Shown one piece after another: positions 1 through 11,633 of a stretch of DNA of 64,000 nucleotides. Made by a program: the position numbers and the translations under genes. The notes under the pieces were generated by a model. It had not been told where the DNA came from, searched no databases, and saw nothing but the letters and a program-made list of their open reading frames with translations. The stretch comes from Rhipicephalus microplus (lineage: Eukaryota; Arthropoda; Arachnida; Ixodida; Ixodidae): assembly GCF_043290135.1 (NCBI RefSeq), contig NW_027464601.1, positions 4,944,001 to 5,008,000 of the forward strand, written 5' to 3'. Every line of letters starts with the position of its first letter. The stretch's first letter is position 1.

Positions 1-850
1 ACCGAGGTACGCTAGCGAAACAAGGAACCACATAACCCAAACACTGTTGTATAGGAAATGCGCTTGCGCAATTTTCTATCGCTTCTGACAAGCGACGATA
101 TAGTTCCTCCTCTGGGCTCCGACATTTTACATATAATGGAGCTCTTTCATTAAAATTTCTAAACTGCCACTAGGCAAGAGCATCTTCTGGCCGAAGAGGG
201 AGGGCCATGCGCGTGATGGTAACAAAATCCCACAATGGTACATGGATGTCTGTAAGTGTCAGGTGTATGTAAGCGTACGTGGATGGATTTAAGCATCAGG
301 GTGGGGTATAGGTACTGCTACACGCACTGTGCAGCAATTGTCTCTAATCAGTATAGCAGTGCTTTCGACGAGCATAATATGTGTTGCTCAAGTGTAATTT
401 ATTAAAGGAATTACTAGCTTTCATTTGGCTCCATTTAGCAAACCAAGCATGAGTGAAATTTTTTCAGACGATGTATTCGTGAGTCACATGCTTTGGGAGA
501 GATGGTGACGACATATTTCACAAAAATCCTGGTGGTGGCTGATGTACAGATACGTGGGATTTAAATGAAACTGTACCTATATGGCATGGCACTCGTATAT
601 TCCCGTTTGAGGACGCCGTTTTCAAATGAGTTGTGCTCTCTGTCATAATTGTTTCAGAGATCAGCCATTTTCTTACATGACACTTTCTTCTTCTGTCGAT
701 GTCCCTTGCAATTACAAGGTGCGACATTTTGTTGTTGCGTTTCATTGTTTCAGGCAAGAACGTCGATGCTTCCTGTAGCAAAAGATGTGTTGCGTTAATA
801 ATCTTGGGGTTAGTGTCTCAATACCGGCTTGAATGATGCAAAACGTCAGG

Positions 851-942
851 TGGAAATAAAAAAGAAAGGAAGAAAAAAAGAAACGAAGAAAGAAAGGAAG
901 GAAGAAAGAAGGAAAAAAAGAGAAAAGAAAGAAAACAGAAAT
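851..942 (+). repeat. Purine-rich GAAA/GGAA simple repeat
   Basis: About 90 bases are almost purely A and G, with irregular GAAA and GGAA units. The charged K/E/R open frame on + and the F/S-rich frame on - are by-products of this composition. Confidence 0.85.
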
Positions 943-1150
943 GGTAGGCCAGGGATCCATATATTTGTTGCTATTTTTCCAGTAGAACAGGGCTCGATAT
1001 TTTGTTTTTAGTACTGCGGTGAAGAAAGTGTGAACGCTATAAAGTTAGTCGAGTCTTTTCTGGGTGCAAGTAAATTCGCGGGAAAGAAAGCAAAACATTG
1101 AACCACTCTCTGTAGCACAAAGTAACAAGGACATCCATATGAATTTCTCC

Positions 1151-1239
1151 GTAAGAAAGCTTCTTAATTGCCGAGTAATTCACTTGCGTTCGATCTCCAA
1201 ACCAGAGCTCCTTTTTCAGCAATTAAGAAGCTTTCTTAC
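1151..1239. repeat. Perfect 21-bp inverted repeat with 47-bp spacer
   Basis: Bases 1,151-1,171 are the exact reverse complement of 1,219-1,239 (arms begin GTAAGAAAGC and end GCTTTCTTAC). The flanks and the 47-bp loop show no further symmetry. It could be the ends of a miniature transposon or a hairpin in a transcript. No target duplication is evident. Confidence 0.8.
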
Positions 1240-4036
1240 TGATGGAAGTTTCACACGAGACGTGGCAACAAGTTCCTTATAACACTGTTTACTACCAGTT
1301 AAAGCTCGACATAACAAAAATTGATACTATGTATTTTCTGACCTAACAAGTAAATTTTCATTTCTGACAGGTGCCCGCAGAACTTAATCTTTTCAAGAAT
1401 GAGTAATGAAGCTGTCATGCACTGAACTTCTTCAAATACTGGTTACGCCTGAATAGCAAGTAAACACGTAGTCACTATTCTACAGTATTTACAAAGACAC
1501 CTGTATTTAGGTGTGCTGTTACGCTTTCGAACTGAAATACTGAGCCATCCTAGTCACGACCCTATTGTTGTGTTTTAATGATGCTTCACACTACGCCTAT
1601 TCTATGAGCAATGGACCTTACAGTCCGTTCATAGTAGGTTGCGCCAGGGGAGGTTTTTCCTGCCACTGATATCATGAGAACACAGTACTTGCTTTCGTTT
1701 CTTTAGTAAATTAACGTGACAGTCGGCACTGATCGCTTCATTGGAAATGTCTTGCTGTGCCTGCTTGCACATCAGCTGCGGTCATCTCTGCGTATTATCG
1801 GCGTGAAGCTTGTTATAGCTTCACCTGTTGTGTTGCCCGGGCATCGAATGTTTTGTGATAGGGCTGCCGTCGCATGCATCACGATGGCATCATCAATGGT
1901 TCCTGGTAATCACAATGTGATCACATGGGGGAGTTTACGTTAACTCACTGAGAATGTCATCGGATCTTAACTTTACTCCCTCTCATAGCATCACCCCGCG
2001 CATTTGCACTTAACCATGTTCACCCTCGGGGAAATGCTTTGGAGTTTTTTCTTCGTTTTTTTTTCGTGTAAGGTCAAGAATCATCCCCAGAATCTTCTGG
2101 ACGAACGGCGGGAAAGCATTTTTTGTGTTAAGGCATTTATTTTTGTCCAATTACCAAAAACTTTATGTCAACTGCTGCATTTTTCCGATGGCTAATTGTA
2201 GGGAGGTATGAATTTGTCTGTGGGAGTATTTTTTTCATTTCCTACAAGTGCTAAATACAATGAATTAAAAAATATAGACCCATTTTAGCATACCTCATTT
2301 CTGGGGACTTTTTTGGGAGAAAACTTGGCTAATTATCGTCGTTGAACCGTATTGCTCAGCTATACTGGTTCATAATTTACTATGATGTTGCGTATGAATA
2401 TTCATGAGGTGGTCAAGCAAAGCGGAGTTACGCTCTAGATGAGTGACGTACGGGAGAAGTAGTTTTGTTGGAATATTGTGGAAGGCTTTCATTAGCCAAC
2501 ATACCCACGTCTTTCACAGTGAAACTGCCTCAGCTGTCATCGTCTCCTTTTTTGTCATCTGAATTTTGATTATGTTTTGGTATCACAATGGCAATATCAG
2601 TGCCATGTTCATTTACTGTACCCTCCACTGCATCCAAAATACATGTAGCATAATGTCGTCTTCCTGATAAAAACTAAGTAAGCACCGAGGTAGACTACGA
2701 AAGGAAGAAGCAAATTAAAACATAGAAAACAGAATAGCTTCTTATCTTGTACAAAAGTAATTTTTAAAGTTATTGTTGCAGAAAAAAAGGTTCGACAAAA
2801 TAAATCCGAAGGGAATAGAAAAAATCTATACAGAAGAAAGTGGTCCTAGAATCCTTGATTCAAATGCTGTTGCAAAGAATACACATTGTAAAAAGATTTT
2901 TTTTGTTAATTGGCAAATTACCCACAATACATTCATACAGGGCCACGCACTCCCATGCCAGAGCACAATTTGTAATTGGTGGGCCGCTTTAAACCACCCC
3001 TTCGTTGCACAACTGATTTCCTTTGACACCTGGTGCCATTATAATGTTCAGTAAAGTTATAACACATGATTTAAGAAGAATGCTGACAGTAAGTTACAAC
3101 ATTGGACTATTACTAGTACGTGACTGTAGTATTTTACGGGGCGGTTTGGAGCACTGGCTTTGTACCGTAATATAACAACAGGTTGCCGGGCTGGAGGCCT
3201 ATTTTTATTCTCATAGAAACCGAAGATTTTTCATTATTTATCTACTTGCATCTCAAATTTTTATGCCTGGATAGCGTCCTTTTTTTCTCCCAAAGAAAGC
3301 AGCCGGCTTCGACATCAAGTTAACAAACGGGAGTTATGTCATTTATTGCGCGTTACGTTTTGCGTTACACATGCTACACATGCCAGTAGTAGAAAAGTAC
3401 CGGTAGGCGCACTGGTAATATAGGTATGGTCATACTAAGATGTATTCATGCAATAATAGATTGCAGAAGTAGGGCTGCATCATATGTGGTTGACACTACA
3501 TGTAGAGGACATTCAAGTAAACATAAAAGCCGCTGCATTACACCTCACGCTTTGCCTATATTGCAATACTTTTCAGCGAGAGATAGTTCTGCCCCATTCA
3601 TTCTTGTCAGGCCATTGATAAGATCATTGAGTGACTGCTCTGGCCATTTAAGCTATGATATAGCCAAGCTTTAACTCAATTTTGCTGTAATACGACTGGA
3701 CGTAGATCAACATAATAAAAGAGCACTACGTAAGGCGGAAAAAAAACTGGCACTCGTTCTGCCGCCAGCTACAACAAATAAGTAAATTTTTGTAACATTC
3801 GAAAACGTTGAATACAAACCGAATACAATTACAGACCTGCAATGCAGGCACAGTTGTAGTGAAAACTCTTTCTTCAGTAGCGGCATCGTAGTGTGACAAG
3901 TTTTGTAAAACTCATGTGATAAGTAAATTAGGCACATGATCCTTTAAAAACTGTAAGGACCAAAAAGTTGGCAAAACGTTACGTAACATTACTTCAGTGC
4001 TGATAACTTTGTTGAACACCTGATATCTTATTTCAG

Positions 4037-4141
4037 ACGTCTGTTGCGACTCCGTGTACTTTTCCCTGTGTACTGATATCGCCTGACTACGGGCACCATG
4101 GCATTGTTGTTCGACAAGAGGCAGACGGTACACCCTGCAAA
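4037..4141 (+). CDS. Internal exon of a tick basic-tail-type secreted salivary protein
   Basis: A 105-nt exon is bounded by a good acceptor (pyrimidine-rich tract ending TTATTTCAG) and a consensus donor (GTAAGT). Only the phase-0 frame is open, giving 35 residues. It contains the closely spaced cysteine motif CTFPC, a turn-rich centre, and ends ADGTPCK. Basic-tail secreted proteins of tick saliva typically have such a CxxxC motif followed by GTPC and later a C-x-G-x-C motif before a lysine/arginine tail. A phase-0 exon with exactly those last two features lies at 33,678-33,887. The family is established as secreted saliva proteins, some anticoagulant. Membership here is inferred from motif order. 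The signal-peptide exon was not found. Confidence 0.55.
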
Positions 4142-4199
4142 GTAAGTAGAGTTTTCAAGAGGATAGTCTTCCTTGATGTGCTTCGACTTAAAAAAGTTT

Positions 4200-4200
4200 G

Positions 4201-4232
<32 letters not shown>

Positions 4233-4246
4233 TTCTGTCTGTCTGT
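4200..4246 (+). repeat. (TCTG)n microsatellite
   Basis: About eleven GTCT/TCTG tetranucleotide units with a few interruptions. It creates the repetitive open frames on both strands here. Confidence 0.9.
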
Positions 4247-5099
4247 ACATTTATTTGTCAACCGCAACGATAGCCGAAACTATACCTCCAATGGCCAACC
4301 CCATCCGCAGCGCCCACCAGTATTGCTCAAGTGTCAGCATTATTATTTGTGCGATTACCAATTAAAAAACAACTATTGCACATATCTGAGGTACCATAAA
4401 ACACGTCAATATTTTGTTTGTGTGTCTTTACACTAGATGAGGCGTACATAAGTTCCTTTAAGGACCACAGCGTTTATGGGCATGCGCTGAATTTCAAAGC
4501 AATGCACAAAAAAACAAGTGTTTCCGACGCTTTGCTAATACGCATTGTGGGAGGACCTGCCCGTCGATTTGCGTTCTACACCTTATCGCCTCCGAGACAG
4601 GCACGCATGCCTTTCTTCATTTTTGAAAGTAACTGCCAGATAGCGCTCGCGTCTAACGTGCCTCAATGCGCTCTTTTGCCTTCGCTTCGCGGATCGAGAC
4701 TCTAACGCAGCGCCTCCAGAATATAATTCACCGCTGTTCTCGCGTGGAACATGAAATAAACATTTTGTTTCATCTCTCCAGACGCAAGACTATCGTTTTT
4801 CGACGAAAATTCAGTGAAACTTGCAGATAAGGGCTACTTATTTTCTAATAGTGGCTAGAATTTCTATTGCAAATAAACATAGGTGTCTAGGCGCGAGACC
4901 ATTACGCTTCACGCTGATCTTGGTAATGTGCAAGGCTTTAATGAATGCGTGAAGGTAAATCTACGTAAGCGATGGACCTGACTGCTGCGAGGCGATGTCT
5001 GTGGCATAAAAGCGGAAATCTTTAAAATGAAATCGTCGTATCTTTCCTAGCGTTCACTTGCACGCAACATCATGCGAATGTTAACGGACGTAAAGTTAA
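4247..5099. other. Unassigned sequence
   Basis: No recognisable gene or mobile-element motif. It probably forms part of the long intron after the 4,037-4,141 exon. The 95-residue frame at 4,418-4,705 has no motif or splice context that supports it. Confidence 0.4.
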
Positions 5100-5254
5100 A
5101 ATAGTCATATATATCTGCCCACGGCAAGTCGTCTTTTCACCCCCTTTTCTTTCTTCATATTTACCATTCACTGTAATAACCTCCCGTATACCTTCCTTGG
5201 CATTATTTTCTGTTTGATTTCATTAATGAGCCCTTGGGTATACACTTATTGCCG

Positions 5255-5463
<209 letters not shown>

Positions 5464-5654
5464 AACGAAAGAAGGTAGCGATGGTTAGGAGTTCGAAGTA
5501 GAAGCCGAGAAGGAAGAAGTGAGAATACAATAAACATGGCGTATGAGCCAGGCCACGTCGCCCATTCATTATAGCGTCACATATGTATATATATATCGAA
5601 AGTAACTGTATACCTAAGGGCATGTTTTTCCGTGTTTTGACGCATATATATTGA

Positions 5655-6015
5655 GATCTAACTGACAATTAAGCCAAGGAACGTATAGGGGAAAATATTA
5701 GAACCAACGTAATGTAAAACCTCGTGTGCTCAGATTTGGGTGCACGTTAAATAACGCCAGGTGGTCGAAATTTCCGGAGCCCTCCACTAAGAAGTCTCTC
5801 ATAATCATATGGTGGTTTTGGGACGTTAAACCCCAAATATAATAATAATGTTGTAAATCAGAAAAAAGAAAAGTGGGTGAAAAAATAACTTGCCGTGAGC
5901 AGGACGTTACCTTATCACCCTCATTTCTTTGTTCTTATTTACATTACATTGGTTCTAATAACTTCCCCTATACATTCCTTGGCATTATTGTCTGTTAGAT
6001 CTCGTTAGTAATATA
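5655..6015. repeat. Dispersed TA-associated repeat in direct and inverted copies
   Basis: A segment containing TTCCTTGGCATTATT and TCTGTT appears at 5,150-5,225 and again, in the same orientation, at 5,935-6,010. A third copy in inverse orientation lies at 5,655-5,716. The copies sit beside TA-rich tracts. It looks like an interspersed repeat family, but no ends were defined and no family name is assigned. Confidence 0.6.
5717..5850 (+). mobile_element. Ruka-type SINE, 5'-truncated
   Basis: The segment matches the body of the three longer SINE copies below: the GTGCACGTTAAA block, the TTTCCGGAGCCCTCCACTA block, and the GGTTTTGGGACGTTAAACCCC end, followed by an AATAATAAT tail. The tRNA-like head is missing, so this is a 5'-truncated copy in + orientation. 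Confidence 0.85.
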
Positions 6016-6020
6016 TATAT

Positions 6021-6153
6021 TGTCATGACCAAGAAAGACGCTGGCGCTTCGGCGCGCAGGTAGCTGGAGAAAAGAAGAGAAGCACGAAGTTAGAAGAAGA
6101 ACAGCCGGCCCAGGAAGGGGTGTCGTCTCTTGTTCTCTGTCTAGTACAATACA
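6021..6153 (+). repeat. Left LTR of the gag-only element
   Basis: Starts TGTCATGACC and ends TACA. It pairs with 8,300-8,432 over its full length with a modest number of substitutions. Confidence 0.85.
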
Positions 6154-6310
6154 ATGGCGCAGTCGACGAAGAAGAAGTCTTACGTCCAGGCTTCGTCATC
6201 CAAAACAGCCGTGATAAGCGCCGCTTGAGAACGGCGTCAAGGACTCCTCGGCAGCTGTTCGCCTGCCGCCACTGCCACCACCGTTCGGGGACGGCGTCAA
6301 GGCCTCCTCG

Positions 6311-7353
6311 GTGGCTGCAGTACACATTCCCAATACCTTTTCACATGGGACGCCGTCCACGCGTCCTTGGCTATGGATTCTGCCGTCAGCAGCAAGCCCA
6401 CAAGTGAACCCTCTGCGGGAAGCCACTGGTACGTGTCTTCGTGGTTCGTCGGCAGTGCGGGCTTCTCCATGCAGGAACGCCATTCACGCTGTTTTGGCGA
6501 TGGAGTCAACAACCCGGCCGCTGCTTCAGCTGCCCATCGGACCATCAGTGGACGGTGTCCATGCCTCCTCTTTGGTACCAGGGCATCACCCAATGGACAC
6601 CATGCTACCACTTCACGGCAGTAATACGCACGGGCTCCTGTCCTTTGAGAATGCTGTTCAAGCTTGCCACGGCCTGCATTCCCTGTCTCGTACTCTTCCA
6701 ACGCATGAGCCGCCAAGAAACGCTTTTCATGCTTCCTTGGACGTGCGTGTCACCACCGTGAGTACTACTAGAACCACGTACTTGACGGATGCGAACCAAA
6801 GCGGTTCAGAAGCCTCGTGCGACAGTGCCGTGGAGCTGCGGCGTACCATCGCACTTCTCCGTGCCGAGACTAACAAACTGACAGCATTGATCACCGAGCG
6901 AGCTCCTACAGTGTTGCCAGCATTGGGCGACATTAACACAGTGTTGGATGTTGCTGCCTCATACGACCTTGAGGCAAGCACACCGGAGCAACGCAGGGAG
7001 CTTCGCTATTCTCTGATCGAGCTCTCACACCAGCTCGACTGCTTCGCGTCGGTCATCTCTGCGTTGCCACTTGCCATCTTACAATCAACGGTCGTCTGCA
7101 AACTACCGGAACTCCACGGGGTCCGGAACGACGCCGACAGCTGGGTGGCAACCGTCAACGCGATAGCAATGCGCGAGGCCTGGACGGAATCTCAGAAATG
7201 AACCGTGGCTGTAGACCGTCTTCGGGAAGGTGCATCGGCGTGGCACCAGTATGAAGGCTGGAAGCAGCAGTCATGGGCGGAGTGGAGCTGCAAGCTCATA
7301 GCTGCTTTTGGTCCTAATCCTTATCGCCTCTCCACTAACACCCCGTCTACCTG
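6311..7353 (+). pseudogene. gag-like ORF of the short LTR element, one in-frame stop
   Basis: An open frame of 296 residues runs to a TGA at 7,199-7,201 and continues in the same frame for about 50 more codons. After the stop it reads DRLREGASAWHQYEGW and then WAEWSCKLIAAFG. This has the A-x2-W ... W-x2-F/W-x3-L-x2-AF spacing seen in the capsid end of LTR-retrotransposon gag proteins. A leucine- and glutamate-rich stretch at about residues 175-210 may form a coiled coil. The leader upstream holds short tandem copies of a GACGGCGTCAAGG motif. The gag assignment is inferred from this motif and from the position between LTRs. Confidence 0.5.
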
Positions 7354-7494
7354 ACCAGTACCGAGGATGGAAGTCAAGAAGGGTTCCATCTCGAGGCTCC
7401 AGCTGAGCACTTCAGTTCTCCACATAAGCTTCCAAACTCGTCGCTTGTACCAGACCAGAATTCGTGTCGGCCATCGGCCACGCCGTCCTCTTTC

Positions 7495-8307
7495 GTGGGG
7501 GGAGATACAGATGGGCAAAGGGTAGCTGGACCCTTCGTAAACGCACCCACTACCATATATCGAGCTGAAGTGGGGCAGCAGCTCAATGTTTTCTCGGAGC
7601 GCTCCAGCCGCGCGGCAGAAAGCTACTCCGCCTGTCCTACGAATGACGTCAGACGCAGGTGCAACACGCCACTGCTGCTCTCAGTACCCGCACCGGTACG
7701 CGACGCCATCATGTCAGTGGAAGAGGCCGATATGAGTCCTAATACAGCTCTGTTAGAGAAGCCAGCCCCAATATCATCTTTACTGAGGCAAGTGGAGACA
7801 CCAGCATCGCCTATGCTGGAATTGCCTACGGCCATGGCGCCGGTAGAGCCCAAGGTAACCACTGCTGGTCTCACTGACCAAGATCATGAGGAGAAAGTTG
7901 GCGCTCAACAATGCAGCCAGTCTCGACCTCCCGATAGACTTGTGGAAGACTCTGGCACCCAGTTTCAGCGTGGCCAAGGCCGACCCCCAAGATACAGCCT
8001 GTATATCGACCGCCAGATCTACCTTTGGGATACCAGGACCAAATCGCGGAGCGGCCGAGAGCGTCGGCTACAACGGGGCAGCCAGTGCCGGCTGCCCAAG
8101 TCCACAGCACTTTTCCAAGAGACATCGTGGCGTGCAAAAGAGCGACCAGCTCGAGGCAGCCAGTGCCGTCCACCAGAGACGCTTCCCCCAGACCGTCGCT
8201 CCATGTTGCATTGTGGTCCATGCTGGCCACAACGATGGAGCCAAGCCCGCCCACCAGGAACTTTGCCGCCAGCTCCGCGCGCGCGCAGTCATGGCCGAGT
8301 GTCATGA
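7495..8307 (+). CDS. Second ORF of the short LTR element, repeat-rich, unknown function
   Basis: The frame has 270 codons and ends just inside the right LTR. The C-terminal half carries at least four imperfect copies of a short unit related to GSQCRPPETLPP (variants include CSQSRPPDR, GSQCRLPKS, WSQARPPGTLPP). No enzymatic motif is present. Overlapping frames on both strands are also open because the region is GC-rich, so translation is uncertain. It may be a gag C-terminal extension or non-coding filler between the LTRs. Confidence 0.35.
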   Translation: MGGDTDGQRVAGPFVNAPTTIYRAEVGQQLNVFSERSSRAAESYSACPTNDVRRRCNTPLLLSVPAPVRDAIMSVEEADMSPNTALLEKPAPISSLLRQVETPASPMLELPTAMAPVEPKVTTAGLTDQDHEEKVGAQQCSQSRPPDRLVEDSGTQFQRGQGRPPRYSLYIDRQIYLWDTRTKSRSGRERRLQRGSQCRLPKSTALFQETSWRAKERPARGSQCRPPETLPPDRRSMLHCGPCWPQRWSQARPPGTLPPAPRARSHGRVS

Positions 8308-8432
8308 CCAAGAAAGACGCTGGCGCTTCGGCGCGCAGGTAGCTAGAGAAAAGAAGAGAAGAACGAAGTCAGAAGAAGAACAGCCGGCCCAGGAAGGGGT
8401 GTTGTCTTTTGTTCTCTGTATAGTAAATTACA
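8300..8432 (+). repeat. Right LTR of the gag-only element
   Basis: Same ends and length as the left copy, and followed by ATATAT as on the left flank. Confidence 0.85.
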
Positions 8433-9034
8433 ATATATATATGCACTTTGCATGTGTTATTTGAATATATTGGTTTTGAAGATGTTATCTAGATGCTTTT
8501 GCGGAAGAAGAGCGAGTGAACTTTATGCCGCTTGTGATGTTCAGTCACGCTGCGCCACAAGAAATTGTGTTTGAGTAAATATTGCAACGGCGAATTCGAA
8601 TGCATATCTGATAAAGTTTAGATCTGTTCATTGGTTTTCGCTTCTCGCTTGGAGGGGATAGATGCAGACTACCCGGGGCGCCTGCCGGCACCAGCGGCGG
8701 CCGCCTCGAGGAAGCAAATTGTACAAGCCAGCGACAGTAAAGATAGCCACGTCTGCTCTCTCAGTGGCGATGACCTTTCCAATGACGGTTTCGAACCTGT
8801 GCGGAGCCAAAAAGCGAAGTGTTGGAGCACGAGGACACCCTCAAGCCGAAGTATTCAAAATGTCAGAGAAACAAAAAAGTCGAACACTAATACCATCCTG
8901 TTTTGCCTGCACTTCCTATCACCAGCATGAAATTTCTTAACAGACAGTCTGTGTCGAAGACAGTCTGAGTTGACGTGACGCCGATGCGCACGCGCACCGC
9001 GACACGTCGACATTAATTCAAGGCGCGAATTAAT
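8433..9034. other. Unassigned sequence
   Basis: A TA-rich junction with the LTR element, then ordinary sequence with a short GC-rich patch around 8,665-8,715. Nothing further was recognised. Confidence 0.4.
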
Positions 9035-9640
9035 TCGAGCCTTGACTGTAGCATGTAGTCATGTTCTCACATGACACACATCTTATGATTATCATGTTTG
9101 CACCAGTGTCATATCTTCATCATCTATTGGCGTCACGTAATACCAAATTTGGCATATGTGAAGCTAGCGAAACGACCACCAGCGCGTCATGAGCGTGGCA
9201 TGTAGGATGTTGTTACATGACACGCATCTAATGATTATCATGTTTGCACCAGTCACATATCTTCGTCATTCATTCACCTACTATATTACCAAATTGGTAT
9301 ATGTGACCCTAGCAAAACGACCACGAGCGCATCATGAGCGTGGCATGTAGTCATGTTGTTACATGACACGCATGTCGTAATTTTCATGTTAGGGTCTGTT
9401 GCTTGTGTTCGCCATGCGATCATGCCATACCATACCTGTTTTGCAACATGACGTGTAAACGATATCACCGTCAGAGCTGCAGGATCATGAAATGTAAATA
9501 AAGACATTCGTGACATACATGTTTTTTATTTTTATTTTATGACTAGTCAAATATGTTTTTCATACAGTCATGTTATACCATACGAAGTTTGGTATCGATA
9601 TCATTGTCAAAACGGCCAGGAGAGCTAAAAGGCGTAGGCG
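9035..9640 (+). repeat. Tandem satellite-like repeat, period about 145-147 bp
   Basis: The landmark GCATGTAG recurs at 9,051, 9,198 and 9,343. With it recur CATGACAC, GATTATCATGTTTGCACC and AACGACCA blocks in constant order. At least three diverged units are visible, and partial units run on to the GATA tract. Confidence 0.75.
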
Positions 9641-9800
<160 letters not shown>

Positions 9801-10439
9801 CGCTCAAAGCCACTGGAGTTCGCTAAGAAATGCTTCGCATTTAAAAAATTCCTAAAATCCGCATGGACTTCACTTACGTTTCACATTGAGTTAGTTACAA
9901 GGACGGTGATCAGAATATGCTTCTTCGTGCAATGAAAAAAACTGTTTCCTTCAAATTCATTGGTGAATATATATATCCGTCAGGGCGATTTACAACAAAG
10001 GAATAAAAGCCATTTTAATGAAGGCCACCTGGCTTTGGATCATCACAGATTATTTCAGCGCCTATCACCTGCTTTGAGGGGAAAGGGTGGGTACAATGAT
10101 GAATTCGAGGGGCAGAAATATTGTTACACTCGCTTTAGACTATGACCTTTGCCTCATGAACGAGGGTAACCTAATATCACGTGGTCTCACGTACAGCAAA
10201 TGTCTGTCAAGGATTATGAGCGGCTGATTCGGGTGATGAACAAAGACATGGCTCGGCTAAATACACACCACATTGATTACCACCCGCACGGTACACCCTT
10301 TATATACAAATATACACAATCAATAATAATACCTTCAAACTTAAACTCAGACCCCAGAAGCTTACAATCCAACCGCACTACACGCTATAAACTGTCCTCG
10401 TCCACGTCAGGCATTTCAAGCCTAATAGTCCCGCTTAAG
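9801..10439. other. Unassigned sequence
   Basis: Contains a GAAATGCTTCGCATTT palindromic block directly after the GATA tract. Otherwise no recognised feature. Confidence 0.4.
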
Positions 10440-11060
10440 ATTCACGCTAAGCTTAGTTGACTAAGTTGATTCGGGGCTCGTCAATGTCTGGGATTGGTCA
10501 CGCTGCGTCACTCTCTGAGTCCTCGACGCTCTCGACGAATGTTGCCGTTCCTTGGCGCTGCCGACGTGGTCACCCGTCGTCGTCGTCACATGATAAGTCA
10601 TTGATTGAACCTAGCAGCCGCTAGTGATACACGGTGCTGCACGGTGAAGTGGCCATTCGGGGACTGTCTTCGGCGACTTGCTTCGAAGGGGGTTCGTGCC
10701 AGGAACGTCGGTGCTTGCTGTGCGTGGTGGCTCCAACCAGACCAGCCTCCCTCAAAGCGTGTCGAGGTCTAAGTCTTCTGCTCGGGACACCCGCGTCACA
10801 GATTGCCGAGTCACTGTCCGGCCATTCACGTCACCAGTGCGTTTGCTGCCGATACAACCTTCTCTTGTAAAGCCCACGTCAACAAGGCCAGCTCGTCCCT
10901 GATTGCGCGCCGATTGCCTCTGAGGTCACACGCCTCGGGCCTCGCTGTTTGGTACGCGCACTCACGCAGCACCGACCGTCGTTTATACTTCATTGTCTTC
11001 TTTTTTTCCCTTTGGGCTCTTGCTCGTGACACTATCAGGACTTGGCTTTGATGGAACGCT
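10440..11060. other. GC/CpG-rich block of unknown origin
   Basis: The base composition rises sharply relative to the AT-rich flanks, and several overlapping frames are open on both strands with no recognisable motif. It could be a decayed LTR or leader of a retroelement, or a promoter-type CpG-rich region. No repeat partner was found inside the window. Confidence 0.3.
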
Positions 11061-11390
11061 GCTTCTTTCACTAGCTAATAGTTTTGCGACTTCGAGACTT
11101 ACGGAAATTATCACATACCTACCTACATAAAGATCGATCGATTCAGTAAAAATTTCTCTTCGAGTGCAGTAATTGGCACTGACTAGTCAATGTTTAAATT
11201 GCGTGTCCAAGACGCTTGCCAAGAATGCCCTGCCTGCAGCCTGGAAAATGTTATCGCGTTATCAGGCCAATCGTCCAAATCTAAATTGTCATTCTCGTCT
11301 AAAATAACGCAGGTCAACATTGAACTTTAAAGATTACGAGCTATACACAGGCGTGTTCAACGATAACACAGAAGCACAAGATCAGTGTAA

Positions 11391-11633
11391 TTGATTGATT
11401 GATATGTGGGGTTTAACGTCCCAAAACCACTATATGATTATGAGAGACGTGGTAGTGGAGGGCTCCGGAAATTTAGACCACCTGGGGTTCTTTAACGTGC
11501 ACCCAAATCGGAGCACATGGGCCTACAACATATCCGCCTCCATCGGAAGTGCAGCCGCCGCAGCCGGGATTCGAACCCGCACCCTGCGGTCACGCTGATA
11601 AGTACCTTAGCCACTAGACCACCGCGGCGGGGC
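11391..11633 (-). mobile_element. Ruka SINE, full-length with 15-bp TSD
   Basis: On the - strand the element begins with a tRNA-like head. An A-box-like TGGTCTAGTGGCTAAGG follows a CCCCGCCGCGG start, and a B-box GGTTCGAATCCC comes about 50 bp later. After this come the SINE body and the GGACGTTAAACCCC end with a (TCAA)n tail. Exact 15-bp duplications CACAAGATCAGTGTA flank it at 11,375-11,389 and 11,634-11,648. Identical duplications and low divergence imply a young insertion. Pol III promoter boxes are seen directly; the Ruka name is from established tick SINE knowledge. Confidence 0.92.

Larger units (their letters stand above)
1..4036. other. Unassigned AT-rich sequence upstream of basic-tail exon
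   Basis: No gene or element is recognised here apart from a purine tract and a 21-bp inverted repeat, listed separately. The first exon, carrying the signal peptide of the gene represented at 4,037-4,141, should lie here or further left. One weak candidate is a hydrophobic stretch read from an ATG near 2,016, but its possible donors do not fit the phase of the next exon, so it is not called. The open frames present are short and carry no recognisable motif. Confidence 0.4.
6021..8432 (+). mobile_element. Non-autonomous LTR retrotransposon (gag-only)
   Basis: Two direct repeats of 133 bp begin TGTCATGACC and end TACA, and enclose 2.15 kb. The element sits in a TA tract, so the flanking ATAT on both sides is a plausible but ambiguous target duplication. 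One base after the left LTR is TGGCGCAGTCGACG, which looks like a primer-binding site and fixes + orientation. The interior encodes a gag-like protein and a second low-complexity frame. No protease, reverse transcriptase, RNase H or integrase motif is visible. The LTRs are very similar, which suggests relatively recent insertion. No clear polypurine tract precedes the right LTR. Confidence 0.85.

Noticed and set aside
829..1011. Highly charged K/E/R frame
   Set aside because: Purine simple repeat; unlike the basic tail at 33,800 it lacks cysteines and a splice acceptor.
11391..11633. tRNA gene, because of good A- and B-box sequences
   Set aside because: The tRNA-like part continues into a conserved SINE body, has target duplications and recurs in several copies; no cloverleaf gene end.
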